Part shown: piece after piece, positions 1 to 11,619 of the stretch
Layout of the letters: each line of letters opens with the position of its first letter
How positions within the stretch are numbered: position 1 is the stretch's first letter
From: Sacculina carcini
Taxonomy: Eukaryota > Arthropoda > Thecostraca > Sacculinidae
Assembly: GCA_916048095.2 (NCBI GenBank)
Contig: OU696597.1
Location: forward strand, 2,739,042 to 2,803,041
Direction: 5' to 3'
Length of the DNA: 64,000 nt
Notes under the pieces: generated by a model
What the model was told of the DNA's origin: nothing
The model's input: only the letters and a program-made list of their open reading frames with translations
Database searches by the model: none
Program-made: the position numbers and the translations under genes

Positions 1-222
1 GTACCTTTACCCTTGTTTACGTGTTCGTGTGCTATTGAGTGAGTGAGCGAGTGTGTCAGACGCGTGCCCGTAAGTGAGTGCGCCAATCCGCGTGGTTTGT
101 ACGTGGGTACATTCGTGTGTGTGTCTGTGTGCACGTGTCCGGTGTGCGACCCGTCGCCATCGTTGTCCTGTGCTGTGCTCTTTCTCACCAGTTTTTCGTC
201 TGCTTTATTCGTCCACCCCACC

Positions 223-1743
223 ATGCCTGTAATGACGAACGCTGATTGTTCGGTGTGCAACACACCGTCCAGCGATATTTCGTGTGGACTCTGTGGGCAG
301 CACCTGCACAAAAAGTGCATCAATGTCTCAGCAGGTTTGCTGCGACAAATCGCAAAATCTTCACTCCGTTGGCACTGCATGGATTGCCATGAAAAGTTAT
401 CCTTGATTGCTGACAATCATCGCCCATTCACAAGATCTTCTGACGGTGGCCTCATCACCGGGTTGAGTCCATCTCTCGAAAAACAAATTGACACCAAGAT
501 ATCCACAGCTGTTGCTGCACTGAGGGCTGAGTTTATGGATTCACTTAATAACGCCACCAATATACCTCCTGTCGCCGCCACTGATGATCCTGTCGCCGCC
601 AGTGCTCCTGTCGCCGCCACTGCAGCTGTCACCGCCACTGCTGCTGTCACCGCCACCGCTGATCCTGTAGCCGCCACTGCTGATCCTGTCGCCGCCACTG
701 CTCCTGTCGCCGCCACTGCTCCTGTCGCCGCCACTGCTCCTGTCGCCGCCACTGCAGCTCCTGTCACCGCCACCGCTGATCCTGTCGCCGCCACTGCTGC
801 TGTCACCGCCACTGCTGCTGTCACCGCCACTGATCCTGTCACCGCCACTGCTGCTGTCACCGCCACTGCTGCTGTCGCCGCCACTGCTGCTGCTGTCGAC
901 GACACTGCTGCACCTGCGCCTGCAAGTACTGTAACCTCTGCCGTCACTACCCGCAAAACATTTTGTGATGGTCATAACGGTAATTTGTCTGCGGTGGGTG
1001 GTTTGGCTCCGAAGATAAATGCATCGTACTCATGCATTCTGAAATCTGATTCTGTGTCAAGCGAGCAAATTGCGTCTGCCCTATCCAATATCCCTATTAG
1101 GGGTGTCTCAAAAACTGAGACAGCATTTGTGATCAAATGCGACTCCGCCTCCGGTGTGGCATTGACCATGAATTCCCGGTTGAAATCTTTCCCAAATTCC
1201 GACATATCACAGCCTTCTCGAGCCCCTATTACGCCTAAGATCACTATTCCCAACATTCCTCCTAGTTTGTCTTCCAATGCTCTTGTTGAATCAATATCCG
1301 CCAAAAATCCGTCGCTCTCCCCGTTCATAGAGGATGGAAGCATGAAGTTCTTGTTCTTCACTTTCGCTAAGTCTAATTCGCGCTGTGCTGTTTTTGTCGT
1401 GACCCCCATTTGTCGAGATGCCATACGCGTCCTTGGGGACAGAGTATACGCCCACCTTTCATGTCTCCCTGTACACTCTAGATACTGGATTTCTTGTTGT
1501 AAATCGTGCCTAGGCCTGGGTCACAGTGCTTCCAAGTGTCGCTCCAGACCATCCTCCCCTAGGTGCGGTCACTGTGCCGGCACACATCCTTCTTCCCAAT
1601 GTCATGATCGTGGCAACCCAAAATGCTACAGATGTAGTTTAGCAGGGTTGATGTCTCACCACTCCGCCTTCTCGCTATCTTGCCCTTCATTTGTTGACGC
1701 CATTGTTGACTTGAAACAACGTACTGAGGATTCAAAAAACTGA
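223..1743 (+). CDS. Element A ORF1: PHD-like, repeat-rich, zinc-knuckle RNA-binding protein
   Basis: This protein should bind the element RNA and build the ribonucleoprotein. The ATG at 223 (context ccaccatgc) gives 506 aa; the frame stays open upstream to 43 but that extension looks like leader. Residues about 8-56 carry a Cys/His pattern of PHD type (CSVC, CGLC, HLHKKC, WHCMDC). Residues about 115-223 are a degenerate VAATA/VTATA repeat coded by a GC-rich 12-18 bp minisatellite. The C-terminus has a CX2CX4HX4C knuckle (CKSC...H...C), a CX2CX3HX4C knuckle and a third Cys/His cluster. PHD-like fingers and knuckles are known in ORF1 of CR1- and Jockey-type LINEs. The last codons TCA AAA AAC precede TGA and form a slippery site described separately. 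Long antisense open frames across the repeat are by-products of its codon periodicity. Confidence 0.85.
   Translation: MPVMTNADCSVCNTPSSDISCGLCGQHLHKKCINVSAGLLRQIAKSSLRWHCMDCHEKLSLIADNHRPFTRSSDGGLITGLSPSLEKQIDTKISTAVAALRAEFMDSLNNATNIPPVAATDDPVAASAPVAATAAVTATAAVTATADPVAATADPVAATAPVAATAPVAATAPVAATAAPVTATADPVAATAAVTATAAVTATDPVTATAAVTATAAVAATAAAVDDTAAPAPASTVTSAVTTRKTFCDGHNGNLSAVGGLAPKINASYSCILKSDSVSSEQIASALSNIPIRGVSKTETAFVIKCDSASGVALTMNSRLKSFPNSDISQPSRAPITPKITIPNIPPSLSSNALVESISAKNPSLSPFIEDGSMKFLFFTFAKSNSRCAVFVVTPICRDAIRVLGDRVYAHLSCLPVHSRYWISCCKSCLGLGHSASKCRSRPSSPRCGHCAGTHPSSQCHDRGNPKCYRCSLAGLMSHHSAFSLSCPSFVDAIVDLKQRTEDSKN
1734..1740 (+). promoter_or_regulatory. Candidate -1 ribosomal frameshift site (A AAA AAC) at ORF1/ORF2 junction
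   Basis: ORF1 reads TCA AAA AAC TGA. The heptamer A AAA AAC is in the exact X XXY YYZ phase and abuts the ORF1 stop. A slip of -1 continues as CTG ATT CTG AAT GCT, which is the ORF2 frame. ORF2 has no ATG near its start, and the only nearby ATG (1750) meets a stop after two codons. This heptamer is an established efficient -1 site in retroviral gag-pro junctions. I could not fold the downstream RNA, so the stimulatory structure is untested. Confidence 0.65.
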
Positions 1744-4646
1744 TTCTGAATGCTTTGATCCCAGTGAGCCCTCGCACCACCTTTCCTTCCGTCACTTCAA
1801 TTATTCCTGGTGTCTCTGAATGGGAAATTAAGCCACAAATTGGCCTTCTCAACATTCGATCGGCCAGGAATAAGGTTTCTTACCTCACTGATCTCCTTTC
1901 AAGATATGACCTAGACTTCCTTTGCCTCACGGAAACTTGGCTACAAGATCTGGAATGTAACTCTTTCCTGGCGGCTTTACCTTCCTCATACTCTTTTTTG
2001 CACGCGTCGAGGTCTTCCTCGTCACATCACTCCAAAGGCGGTGGTGTTGGTATAGTTTTTCGCAAACCTTATTCTGCCCGCAAACATCAAACACTCACAT
2101 TTGTTCCCATATCCTTTGAATACTTATCCCTAGTCACACATTACTCCTATGGCAAAATATTTTGTATTTCTATTGTCTACAGGCATAATCACGCAGGGAC
2201 ATTGCCTGCTTTCTTCGATGAGTTCTCTGCACTCATTGAGAATTTGACTGCGACATTCTCTGATTCTTTCGCTATCTTAGGGGACTTTAATTTCTGGACA
2301 AATGTGTCCCCTCCAACTCCATCGACCCACAGATTCCTATCTCTTATAGATTCTTATGCACTTTCTCTACTCCCAAATTGTCCCACGCATATATCTGGCC
2401 ACACACTAGACGTTGTTCTCGTTCCCTCTCCTCTCTTCATGCCCAACACTAGTAACCCCCTAGTGCAGGTTCTGCCACCTGATCAAAACATTTCCGACCA
2501 CTCCCTGTTGTTGATTACCCTACCTACTCTCCATTCAACTCCTACAATCCAGGCGGATTCCAAAACTATTTCCTTCCATGATTATCGGGTGTATGATCAT
2601 GGCACGTTCTCATTTTACTTCGCCCAGTTCCTTCCGCCTCTTAGCTTCTTAAATGTACCTGCTGAACTCCTGGAGTCATTTTTAGACTCGCGGCTTTCTG
2701 GTATCCGAGATTTGCTTTTTCCTATCAAACACATTAAAACCTTGACTTCCCCTAAAAAACTAGATCTTCCAAAAAATATCATACAATCTAGGAGGGAGTT
2801 GCGCAAACTTGAGCGGGTTTGGTCTCGAACTCGTTGCGATGCCGACTGGGAAGCATTTACCTCATATCGTCGAGCCTATATATCATCTCTCGAGAAATTC
2901 AAAGTTGATAGGGTTTCAAATCTGCTCGCCAATAGTCATTCTTGTTCTCGGTGGTGCTTGCTAAACAAACTCATTGGTAAACAGACTCGTATATCTCCCT
3001 CATTCACTGCGAAAGAGTTTGCAAATTTCCTCATATCTAAGGCTTCTTCTCTTTTGGGAATTAACTCGTCCCCAGCACCAGTACCTCACACAGTAGTTAA
3101 AAGTGCAGTGAATCCTTTACAGTCATTTGACCAATTAACTTTATTCGACACCTTACAAATTCTAAGGAAAACAAGACCTTCGTCATGCCCTCGAAATCCC
3201 ATTTGCTATGGAAAGATTTCAAAAAGTATCTACTTATTAGCCCCTTTTTATACCCACCTCATCAACAGTTCCTTCCTCCAAGGCTCATTCCTCGCTTCAA
3301 AACACGCGGTTGTCAAACCTATACTAAAAAAACCTAATTTAGACACGTTTTCTACAGCAAATTATCGCCCCATTTCCCTTCTAACATTCTCAGCCAAAAT
3401 TATTGAAGCTGCAATTTACAAACAATTATCGCATTATATCATGGATAACAATTTTGTCGATCAATTTCAATCTGGTTTTATCAAACATAGATCCACCGAA
3501 ACCGCTCTTCTCAAAATTCAAAATGACGTTCTCCAACAGTTTTCATCTAAAACTCCAATTATCCTTATTTTAATCGACCTTTCCTCAGCTTTTGATTTAG
3601 TTGATCATTCTGTCCTCATCCAGGATCTTCGTTCATTTGGTATATCTGATTCTGCTCTTTCACTGTTCATTTCTTACCTATCCGACCGTAGCTTTTCTGT
3701 CCAAATTGATTCCGATGAGTCCCCTTCACATCCAATCACTTCTGGTGTCCCTCAAGGATCTATCCTCGGTCCCATTCTGTTCAACATTTTCATGTACTCC
3801 ATTTGTCCTCTCCTCCGATCCATGTCTCTATCTTATCACCTCTTTGCCGACGATATACAAATATATTTACCTGCTTTTCGCGAGAACGATATCCCTAACA
3901 TATTCAACGCTATCAATTCCTGGGCTTCCTCTAGATCACTTGTTATTAACCACTTTAAAACCCAATTCCTACTATTGCAAACCCCTTGTATGGATTTCCA
4001 AGTGAACCAACTGAAAATACTGCCACAAGTTAAAAGTCTTGGTGTATATATTGATGCCTCACTCAGCTTCTCTCACCACATTAAAATCACTTTACGAAAG
4101 TGTCGCTATATACTACGTAACCTCTATATGTCGCGTAAATACCTAGATCAACGTTCCTCCATTGCTCTAATTAATGCCTTTATTTTCCCCCATCTAAATT
4201 ATTGTTCCTCTTTGTTTTATTCTCTACCAAAAAAAGACATTTCTTCCTTCCAATCTATTCTCAACCAATCGTGCCGTTTTGTTTTCAGACTTCCTTCCCG
4301 TCATCCTACCTCTCGACACCTAAAAACATTGAGATGGCTTCCTTTTAAATATATGACCCAACACAAAATATGCTGTCTCACTTTCAAATTGATCAACTCC
4401 CCCTATCCTCCACCCTATCTGAAGGAGCTGGTAGTGCCAGTCTCACACAACACTAACACTCGATCATCTAGCGCCCTTCTAGAACCCCGAGCAGTTTCCG
4501 AATCATCATGGTCTTCCAAATCCTTCCAATACATTGCCCCCCGTCTGTACAATAAACTTCCCCGTTCAATTAAATCTTCCAGCTCCTATAAATCTTTCAG
4601 CAGCAAATTATATAAACATCTTTTGGATGTGTACATAGATTCATGA
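1740..4646 (+). CDS. Element A ORF2: endonuclease-reverse transcriptase
   Basis: Coordinates follow the -1 frame from the slippery site; about 968 residues, uninterrupted. The N-terminal exonuclease-endonuclease-phosphatase domain shows LNIRSARNK, TETWL, GGGVGI, VYRHNH, GDFNF (about residue 180) and SDHSLL (about residue 250), the usual catalytic landmarks of APE-type LINE endonucleases. The RT domain shows ANYRPISLL, FQSGFIKHRSTE, DLSSAFD, SGVPQGSILGP and the active site FADD (about residue 700). The C-terminal region has a typical LINE tail (HLNYCSSLFY, APRLYNKLP) and no RNase H. It should nick target DNA and prime reverse transcription there. With no ATG at its head, translation probably depends on frameshifting or reinitiation from ORF1. 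Confidence 0.9.
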   Translation: MILNALIPVSPRTTFPSVTSIIPGVSEWEIKPQIGLLNIRSARNKVSYLTDLLSRYDLDFLCLTETWLQDLECNSFLAALPSSYSFLHASRSSSSHHSKGGGVGIVFRKPYSARKHQTLTFVPISFEYLSLVTHYSYGKIFCISIVYRHNHAGTLPAFFDEFSALIENLTATFSDSFAILGDFNFWTNVSPPTPSTHRFLSLIDSYALSLLPNCPTHISGHTLDVVLVPSPLFMPNTSNPLVQVLPPDQNISDHSLLLITLPTLHSTPTIQADSKTISFHDYRVYDHGTFSFYFAQFLPPLSFLNVPAELLESFLDSRLSGIRDLLFPIKHIKTLTSPKKLDLPKNIIQSRRELRKLERVWSRTRCDADWEAFTSYRRAYISSLEKFKVDRVSNLLANSHSCSRWCLLNKLIGKQTRISPSFTAKEFANFLISKASSLLGINSSPAPVPHTVVKSAVNPLQSFDQLTLFDTLQILRKTRPSSCPRNPICYGKISKSIYLLAPFYTHLINSSFLQGSFLASKHAVVKPILKKPNLDTFSTANYRPISLLTFSAKIIEAAIYKQLSHYIMDNNFVDQFQSGFIKHRSTETALLKIQNDVLQQFSSKTPIILILIDLSSAFDLVDHSVLIQDLRSFGISDSALSLFISYLSDRSFSVQIDSDESPSHPITSGVPQGSILGPILFNIFMYSICPLLRSMSLSYHLFADDIQIYLPAFRENDIPNIFNAINSWASSRSLVINHFKTQFLLLQTPCMDFQVNQLKILPQVKSLGVYIDASLSFSHHIKITLRKCRYILRNLYMSRKYLDQRSSIALINAFIFPHLNYCSSLFYSLPKKDISSFQSILNQSCRFVFRLPSRHPTSRHLKTLRWLPFKYMTQHKICCLTFKLINSPYPPPYLKELVVPVSHNTNTRSSSALLEPRAVSESSWSSKSFQYIAPRLYNKLPRSIKSSSSYKSFSSKLYKHLLDVYIDS

Positions 4647-4845
4647 GCCCACACCGATATCATTCGTTTTTCTGTTGTATACGTGTTTTTGTGTGACTCT
4701 TGTGTGTCTTATCCCGCTGTGAGCCCAAGTTTTTATTTTTTATTTTTTTTATGATGCATTTTCATTTGTGTGTACATTGTGTGATTTGTATGTATATTTT
4801 CATCCATGCCAATACTTTGTTGTATAAAGTGGCAATACATTTATG

Positions 4846-5320
4846 ATTTTCTGATATAATATGTAACAGGTGTGTATTAGAATATTCTATATTTTGCAAA
4901 ACTATTTGAGTATTTTTAGTAGACATAATATAGCCATGCAAGGCAAGACAATTTTCCTCAAAATAAATAAATATTGTTATGTTAATTGGACGTTGCTTGT
5001 GATATTGACACCTGATAAGGTTAAATCAGGTATTTGATGCTAATAAGGTGCATTAAGGTTGTCGGATTCACTCACAAGCTGATGTTTATCACTACAAGGT
5101 CAAATCGAGACATACACACACACATACATACGCACACACACAGACATGCATTGATGACTTGTGCATGTCGGTGTGTTTATGTGTGTACGTGACTGTATTT
5201 CCAACTGCATGCCAGTGTGTGTGTGTGCGCGTGTGCTGGAGGTGGGCGGGGTTAACCTGCTAGGTAGCTTGCACGGCGTGTGTGTGTGTGAGTGTGTGTT
5301 TTCGTTGCAATGAACGCAAT
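4846..5320. other. No gene seen; AT-rich flank of element A
   Basis: After the element A tail the sequence is AT-rich with in-frame stops on both strands, then becomes CA/TG-rich from about 5,100. I see no domain or RNA gene. Confidence 0.5.
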
Positions 5321-5325
5321 TGCAG

Positions 5326-5421
5326 ACAGTGTTGCTAGGGGACATGAGCGGACGTCTGACATCGGCAAGCCGACAGGCACAAGTGCCCGCAGGAAACAAG
5401 CTCGACCCCAGCGAAAAAGCG
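5326..5421 (+). other. Possible short internal exon (unrecognised)
   Basis: An AG acceptor (caattgcag) precedes an open 96-bp stretch that ends at a GT (gcg|gtcagt), giving 32 codons in phase 0. The peptide includes LLGDMSGRLTSASRQ and KLDPSEKA. TG-rich flanks are like those of the other exon remnants here. I do not recognise the protein, and this could be chance. Confidence 0.22.
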
Positions 5422-5473
5422 GTCAGTCAAATTCAACATAATGCTTTCCCATGTAAACATTTCATTGTGTTTC

Positions 5474-5475
<2 letters not shown>

Positions 5476-5544
<69 letters not shown>
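5476..5544. repeat. (CA)n microsatellite
   Basis: About 34 uninterrupted CA units, followed by imperfect CA repeats to about 5,575. CA/TG tracts recur every few kilobases in the window. Confidence 0.98.
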
Positions 5545-5546
<2 letters not shown>

Positions 5547-5575
5547 CACACACATGTACACACACACAGGCACAC

Positions 5576-7304
5576 GACAAAGCTTCCAAGGGCAAATATT
5601 ATATAAATGATTTTTTGTTACTCACATTTTTGTGTTTATTTGGGTGTGTGTGCATGCATGTTTGTATGTATGTGTGTGTGTGTACGTCTTGATTGATTGC
5701 ATACGCCTGCTTGCACGCACATACCCACACTGACAGGCAGGCAGACAGACAAACACACAGGCACACGCAAGGGTGGGTATTGTGTGGGTTGACGCAGCCA
5801 TCAGCGGCTATTGTCCGAAGATCAAGATGTTTACTGCGTTGCCACGTATCGATTTACGTTTGTATGCGCGTGTGTACATGCCTGTGTGTGTCAGTGTGTG
5901 TGTGTGTTGTCGCTTAGTGGTGCTGTGAAGAGTGCTCCATTGCCCGAGGCAATGTCATTGTGGGCACAATTTTTGTGTTTTGTCTTGCAGTCACAGCTTG
6001 GCCACGAAATTGGTGTCTGTGTGTGTGCGTGTGTATGTGCGTGTGTGTGTTTGTGTAGACTGATAGGTATTCCCCGGGGCAATGTTGTTTGATCTCTGCC
6101 AGCAATGCCAAACACTGCTCACAAACGGGGTGTCATATTATACCCATATACATTTGCTCGTCATCTGCACCGATAATTAAATATAATCAATCAATTACTT
6201 GATTAATATTTTTTCAACTGGGGATCTGTGTTCGTTTGCTCCCCCCTAGGAAATCTGCCTTATTCCGCTTCTGAATTGTATCACGTTGACTTCCTGCTGG
6301 CTATTGATAATGGCTCCTTTGGGATCACACGTGTGTGTGTGTCTCTGTGTGTGTGTTTGTGTTGTTTTTGTGGTGGGGCTTGAATGTTTGTCTGCAATAT
6401 GCAAGCGGTGTGTATATCAAGGCTGCAAGACTGTCGTATTGTTAAGTTTAGAGTTGTCGAATATCTCTAACCACTACTGTTGTCTAATGAGCAGGGACGT
6501 AGATTTGTGTCGAGGCTCGGGGGGATGACAGTCATCATGCATTATTGTTCAAAGTTGACTCAGTTGGTCAATAGCATGATATCCTCAACCATTTTCGGCC
6601 TATTCAATTACAACACACGTATCTCAATGAAAAGTATATTGCGTAAAGTAGAATTTTTCACATATTTATAATTTTGACATTTTTCGTGTATATTGATATT
6701 TTTGTTATGCTAATTTTGATGATAATATGCCCAATAAACTGAACTCAGCAGAATTATCGGGGGGTATAATTGCATACTCATACCCCCAGCCAATTTTTGG
6801 GGGGTAATATACCCCCATACTCCCAGACTCGTGCATGCTAATGCCATATTTATTGGACATTTATCAAACTAGTCTTCAATAAGTAGCTGACTAGAAGCGT
6901 GTTGGACCTTCTCATTATTTTCTCAACTTCTCATAGTCTGCCCTCATTGTTGAATATTTTGAAACATTCTGCCGCTAATTCACGTTGTATTTTGCACCAG
7001 TCAGGAGGTAACCTGATAAAACATAGCACGTGTATAGCCAGCTCACTTAGATCATGGTCGACTATAATACCAGGTCTGGGTGTTGAATTTGGCCATCGGC
7101 CATGCTTATATCCAGACGACCATGCTTATATCCAGCTCCCTCGTACACTTACATCCACGCACGCATACATACACATTGTGTACGCACAGCAAGAACAATA
7201 TTCGTGTGTTACTTTGTGTATGGGTGAAAGGAAAGAAAGAAAGAAACATGTGTTGGCGCTCAGACTGTTAGTATGGAGCGCTGCTCCAATTCACAATACA
7301 TCTC

Positions 7305-7339
<35 letters not shown>

Positions 7340-7540
7340 GTTATTAGGAATAAATGGGGATGCGAGAATTGAATGCTCATCTGGTAAGGGTGCAAACACT
7401 CAAACACGTTAAGAATAACTAATTTAATCCAACGTTTTCGGGAAGAAAGTGAAATATATATGTCGTTTGGGATATCGTGCGTGTCGTATACGTTGCGTTT
7501 TCATCGATTCACTTATTAATTGTTTTGTATCGTAGAGTTT
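5576..7540. other. No supported gene; TG-rich then AT-rich DNA
   Basis: Several CA/TG-rich stretches (5,640-6,060; 6,330-6,360), a (TA)n tract at 7,308-7,337, and a C/G-run segment near 6,760-6,830 in which GGGGGGTAT and ATACCCCC can pair. Open frames here are simple-repeat artefacts with no recognisable domain. Confidence 0.5.
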
Positions 7541-7547
7541 CACATAT

Positions 7548-8472
<925 letters not shown>

Positions 8473-8677
8473 TGATATACACATTACACACCACATACAT
8501 TCATGTACAATCACATGCATATGCAAATATGTTTCGTATTTACAAAGCACGACAAAACAATGCAAGCAGAGCACAGACGCACACACGTACACGCGCCCAT
8601 CAGCAAATACCTTAGCCGGTTCATCAAGATAGCGATGACACTAATCTTACAGAGAATTCAGCCAGGTACTACCTGTA

Positions 8678-11208
8678 CTGAGCCAACGCCACCTAGATAC
8701 AGGCCCTTTCACGAAAGTATGACGTCATGGATTGCGGGCGCTTCACTCGTACGGGCGATACGCGTTTTTATTAGAAATTGTGCTTAGTGCGGGTGTTTCA
8801 CTTGCATTCCGGCTCAATTAAGTTAGGAAATCATGTCACCAACATAAGAAGCTTCAAATACAATTGCAAATAGAATAACTGAATATATTATAAGCCCACA
8901 CAGACATAAAAAAGTCAAAACACAACATGCAACGACCATACACGATATAATGTGGAACGTTTTCACTTCAATTTCTCTCTAATCAATCGTAGATGAATTT
9001 CTGTCAATTATTGTTCATAAGAACATTCACAGCGGTGCACACTTTTTCTGCAACAAATTGTAAATTACGATGTTGAGAACAGTACAAGTAAACGAGCATA
9101 ACACCGCAATCACTCAGTTTTTCTAGTGCATGAAACCTATCATCGCGCTGGTTTCCAATAATACACAATTTATCATACTTTATATACTTCTGCACAGTAA
9201 AAACCAAAGCAAAACAATATTATCAACATAAAAATAATACGCCAATCTTCGGCGACCAATTTCTCTCGAATACGAATTTTTTTCGGATGACATGGTTCCA
9301 CTTCGCGCAGCCAAAATGTTTTACATGAATGACAATCCTGTTTTTGAGAAAATACAACAATAACCTGCAACATATACGATCACTGGATGATGGGAATATG
9401 AAATACCAGCGTCACATATACGAAAGATGAGACGTTCAGCAATATCTTTGGAATATCACGAAAATATTCCGCAGAACACGTCAAATGTTTCAAGTCAATA
9501 GTGCCTGATGTAATTAAATCAATATTGCCTGGTGAAATCAATATAAATAAATATTATTCGATTTGATAATGTACAATCACAAATCTTTCACACAATACTT
9601 CGTGATCTCACAGAGCGCATATGTTGTGTGATACACAGCCAAAACGTCTCTAGTCAAACCGATATTCTCGTCTGACATCCATCAATCCAAACATCTCATG
9701 AAATGCTCTAAAAACAAAGACCTGTCATCCATAGCTGAATCAGTCATCGAATAAACATTTATCAGCCTGGATTATTATACGGTGTCATTACATTACGAAT
9801 AGTCCACCAACGCAATATTATTTAAGTAAAATGAGCAGTATCTTGAGATAAACCAGGATTATTTGGAGCACCCAATGACCTTAGAGCCAACAACGCGAAA
9901 TCACTCCCAACATTCAGCACAAGTTTAATATGTTGTCCTTCAATACTCGACGGACGAACAGCTTTGAGCGACAAACCGTACAATGATCAATAAATTCGAG
10001 CATGACTACACTGGATTCTGTGTCTATTCTCCATAAAGCACAAACAATTTGAAGTAATACCTGATTTAAGCGTGATTCACACAATCTCTATGATGTTAAT
10101 ATGATTGAAGGTGATCCGGTGTTTGGATATTTCCATGTCACGCTTTATAGTAGTTCTTGCTTTTCTGGGAATGAGAACATGCTGAATTTAGACTATCAGT
10201 CGTAATTCCTTTTGCACCTTGGAACCAGCCCCAGGAATTTCCTAATAACATATAATGAACACAAACAAGAAAACATAAATAGCTCTGTGATGAAATAAAC
10301 CTTTCATATTAACTGAAGTAACTGCTGAAATGAATTATTTTGATTAATATTAATTGTTGTTTTAAGCGCACACCATATTTTGATTAAGACACGTCTCGCT
10401 ATGAACCAATCTACAGCGCAGCCTCCCAGTAAACCCAAGCGGATAGTAAAATTCGCACGCGGGCCAAGATTCGAACCGCGAGCCTCTGACACTGACCTGA
10501 GCCACTGACCGTGAGCCTCTGATTTCAGCGCCTTAGCCACTGAACTACTCGAGAGCTGAAGTGATATGTGTGATATATTGTCGCTAATGAGTTTCAAACA
10601 CCAATTATATAAATATATCAAAATCAGTAACCTCAATTTAAACAATCAATTTCGACTAAAAGCGAAACACTAGCAGCTACACAGCTAAACAGTGCCCACC
10701 TCTGTTGATTTATAACTATTATGGTACGCAAATATATAACTATGTTGATAAGACATGTTTAACGAAGCAAAGACCTCATGAGAAACGAGCAGATGTACAT
10801 ATTTTACTGAACCTATGAAGGAAACCTCACCAACACCAAACCTCTGACCGCAGTAAAATGTCCAGGATGATGGCATGCAGAATCATCCGAGTGATTAACA
10901 CAAAATGGCTGCGTAAATCACACTTGACACTAAATCTGACAAATTCGCACTTCACTCTAAACCACACTGAAGTGAAAATCACTATACACGTCAATTATCG
11001 CCAAGAATAGCACGCGAGAAATCACTAAACACATAAGAACAATACCACGTGGGCTCGGTAGCGTGCAACTGCATTGACTGACAGTTGAAACAATCGCCAG
11101 TACACTGCAACCAACGCCACCTAGATACTATCTAGGTGGCGTTGACTGCAACGTGGCGATGACGTCATACTTTCGTGAAAGGCCTGTATCTAGGTGGCGT
11201 TGACTCAG
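8678..11208. mobile_element. 2.5-kb non-autonomous element with ~50-bp terminal inverted repeats
   Basis: The left end 8,678-8,728 and right end 11,159-11,208 are inverted copies of a ~50-bp motif. It runs ctgag[c/t]caacgccacc, then tagatacaggcc, then tttcacgaaagtatgacg and tcat, with one indel. The interior is AT-rich with no transposase frame and holds a tRNA-type SINE. Just inside the right end, 11,112-11,144 is a perfect 16+1+16 palindrome of the same outer motif. No clear target duplication is visible. The outer motif recurs at the captured-gene array (42-49 kb) and near 56.6 kb. A DNA-transposon derivative is the simplest reading; the superfamily is unknown. Confidence 0.7.
10440..10556 (-). 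repeat. tRNA-derived SINE head
   Basis: On the minus strand an A-box-like stretch (TAGTTCAGTGGCTAAGG) is followed by a B box (GGTTCGAATC, plus-strand 10,469-10,478), the internal promoter of RNA polymerase III. The spacing is longer than in a tRNA because tcagaggctc is duplicated between the boxes, so this is a SINE or tRNA pseudogene rather than a functional tRNA. Confidence 0.7.
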
Positions 11209-11600
11209 CGCACGAAAACATCATACACCAAAAACACACCGCACACCACATATATAAACAATGATGTAGACGTTAACAGTATTGACAAGTCGAAACAGTA
11301 TTGAGGACGCAGTCACGCTGTCAATCAAAGAACCCACACAGTGGGGACAGCGTGGACCCGTGCGCACACATACAAACAACCACATGCACAAACATGCTCA
11401 CATGCACAAGTTGGGTATACTTACATACGCACAATTCAAAGGAAACCGACACAGCGTGGACAGTCGTACACACACACGCATACACTCACACACGTACAAA
11501 TACAAAGATCCAGCATATATATACATAGATACGAAACCCCAAACGCACGCACACTTAGATAACACAATACATTTTCTATACATGTAGCAACTGTATTTAC
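11209..11600. other. No gene seen; CA-rich spacer
   Basis: Short direct repeats of cagcgtggac and ACACA-rich DNA. No domain found in any frame. Confidence 0.5.
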
Positions 11601-11619
11601 AATCGTGGGTATGCAAAAT

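Larger units (their letters stand above)
1..4845 (+). mobile_element. Non-LTR retrotransposon, element A (nearly full length)
   Basis: Two consecutive open frames with LINE architecture: a zinc-finger, gag-like ORF1 followed by an endonuclease/reverse transcriptase ORF2. A short 3' UTR contains a segment reading gtggcaatacattt. The 3' end of element C (near 32.9 kb) has the related gtgacaatacactt. The 5' leader is cut by the window edge, so the true 5' end is unknown. Both frames are uninterrupted, so the copy is young. EN plus RT without an RNase H domain suggests a CR1/L2/Rex-like group, but I cannot fix the clade without a tree. The 3' end is placed where this shared tail stops and is approximate. 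Confidence 0.85.

Noticed and set aside
43-222. N-terminal extension of element A ORF1 from the upstream ATG
   Set aside because: The segment is TG-rich and low complexity, the first ATG has a weak context, and the domain-bearing part follows the better ATG at 223.
417-975. Long minus-strand open frames rich in Ala/Val/Thr or Ser/Gly/Asp
   Set aside because: They are antisense readings of the ORF1 minisatellite; the periodic codons lack stops in other phases. No domain or start support.
5100-6115. Many His/Thr- or Cys/Val-rich open frames
   Set aside because: Translations of CA/TG microsatellites, not proteins. The same applies to 12,930-13,800 and 14,340-15,080.
6761-6830. Small DNA transposon around the GGGGGGTAT/ATACCCCC inverted runs
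   Set aside because: The inverted runs are short and C/G-homopolymeric; no target duplication or second copy was found.
10440-10556. Functional tRNA gene
   Set aside because: A and B boxes are present, but the spacing is too long and the cloverleaf is interrupted by a duplicated segment.
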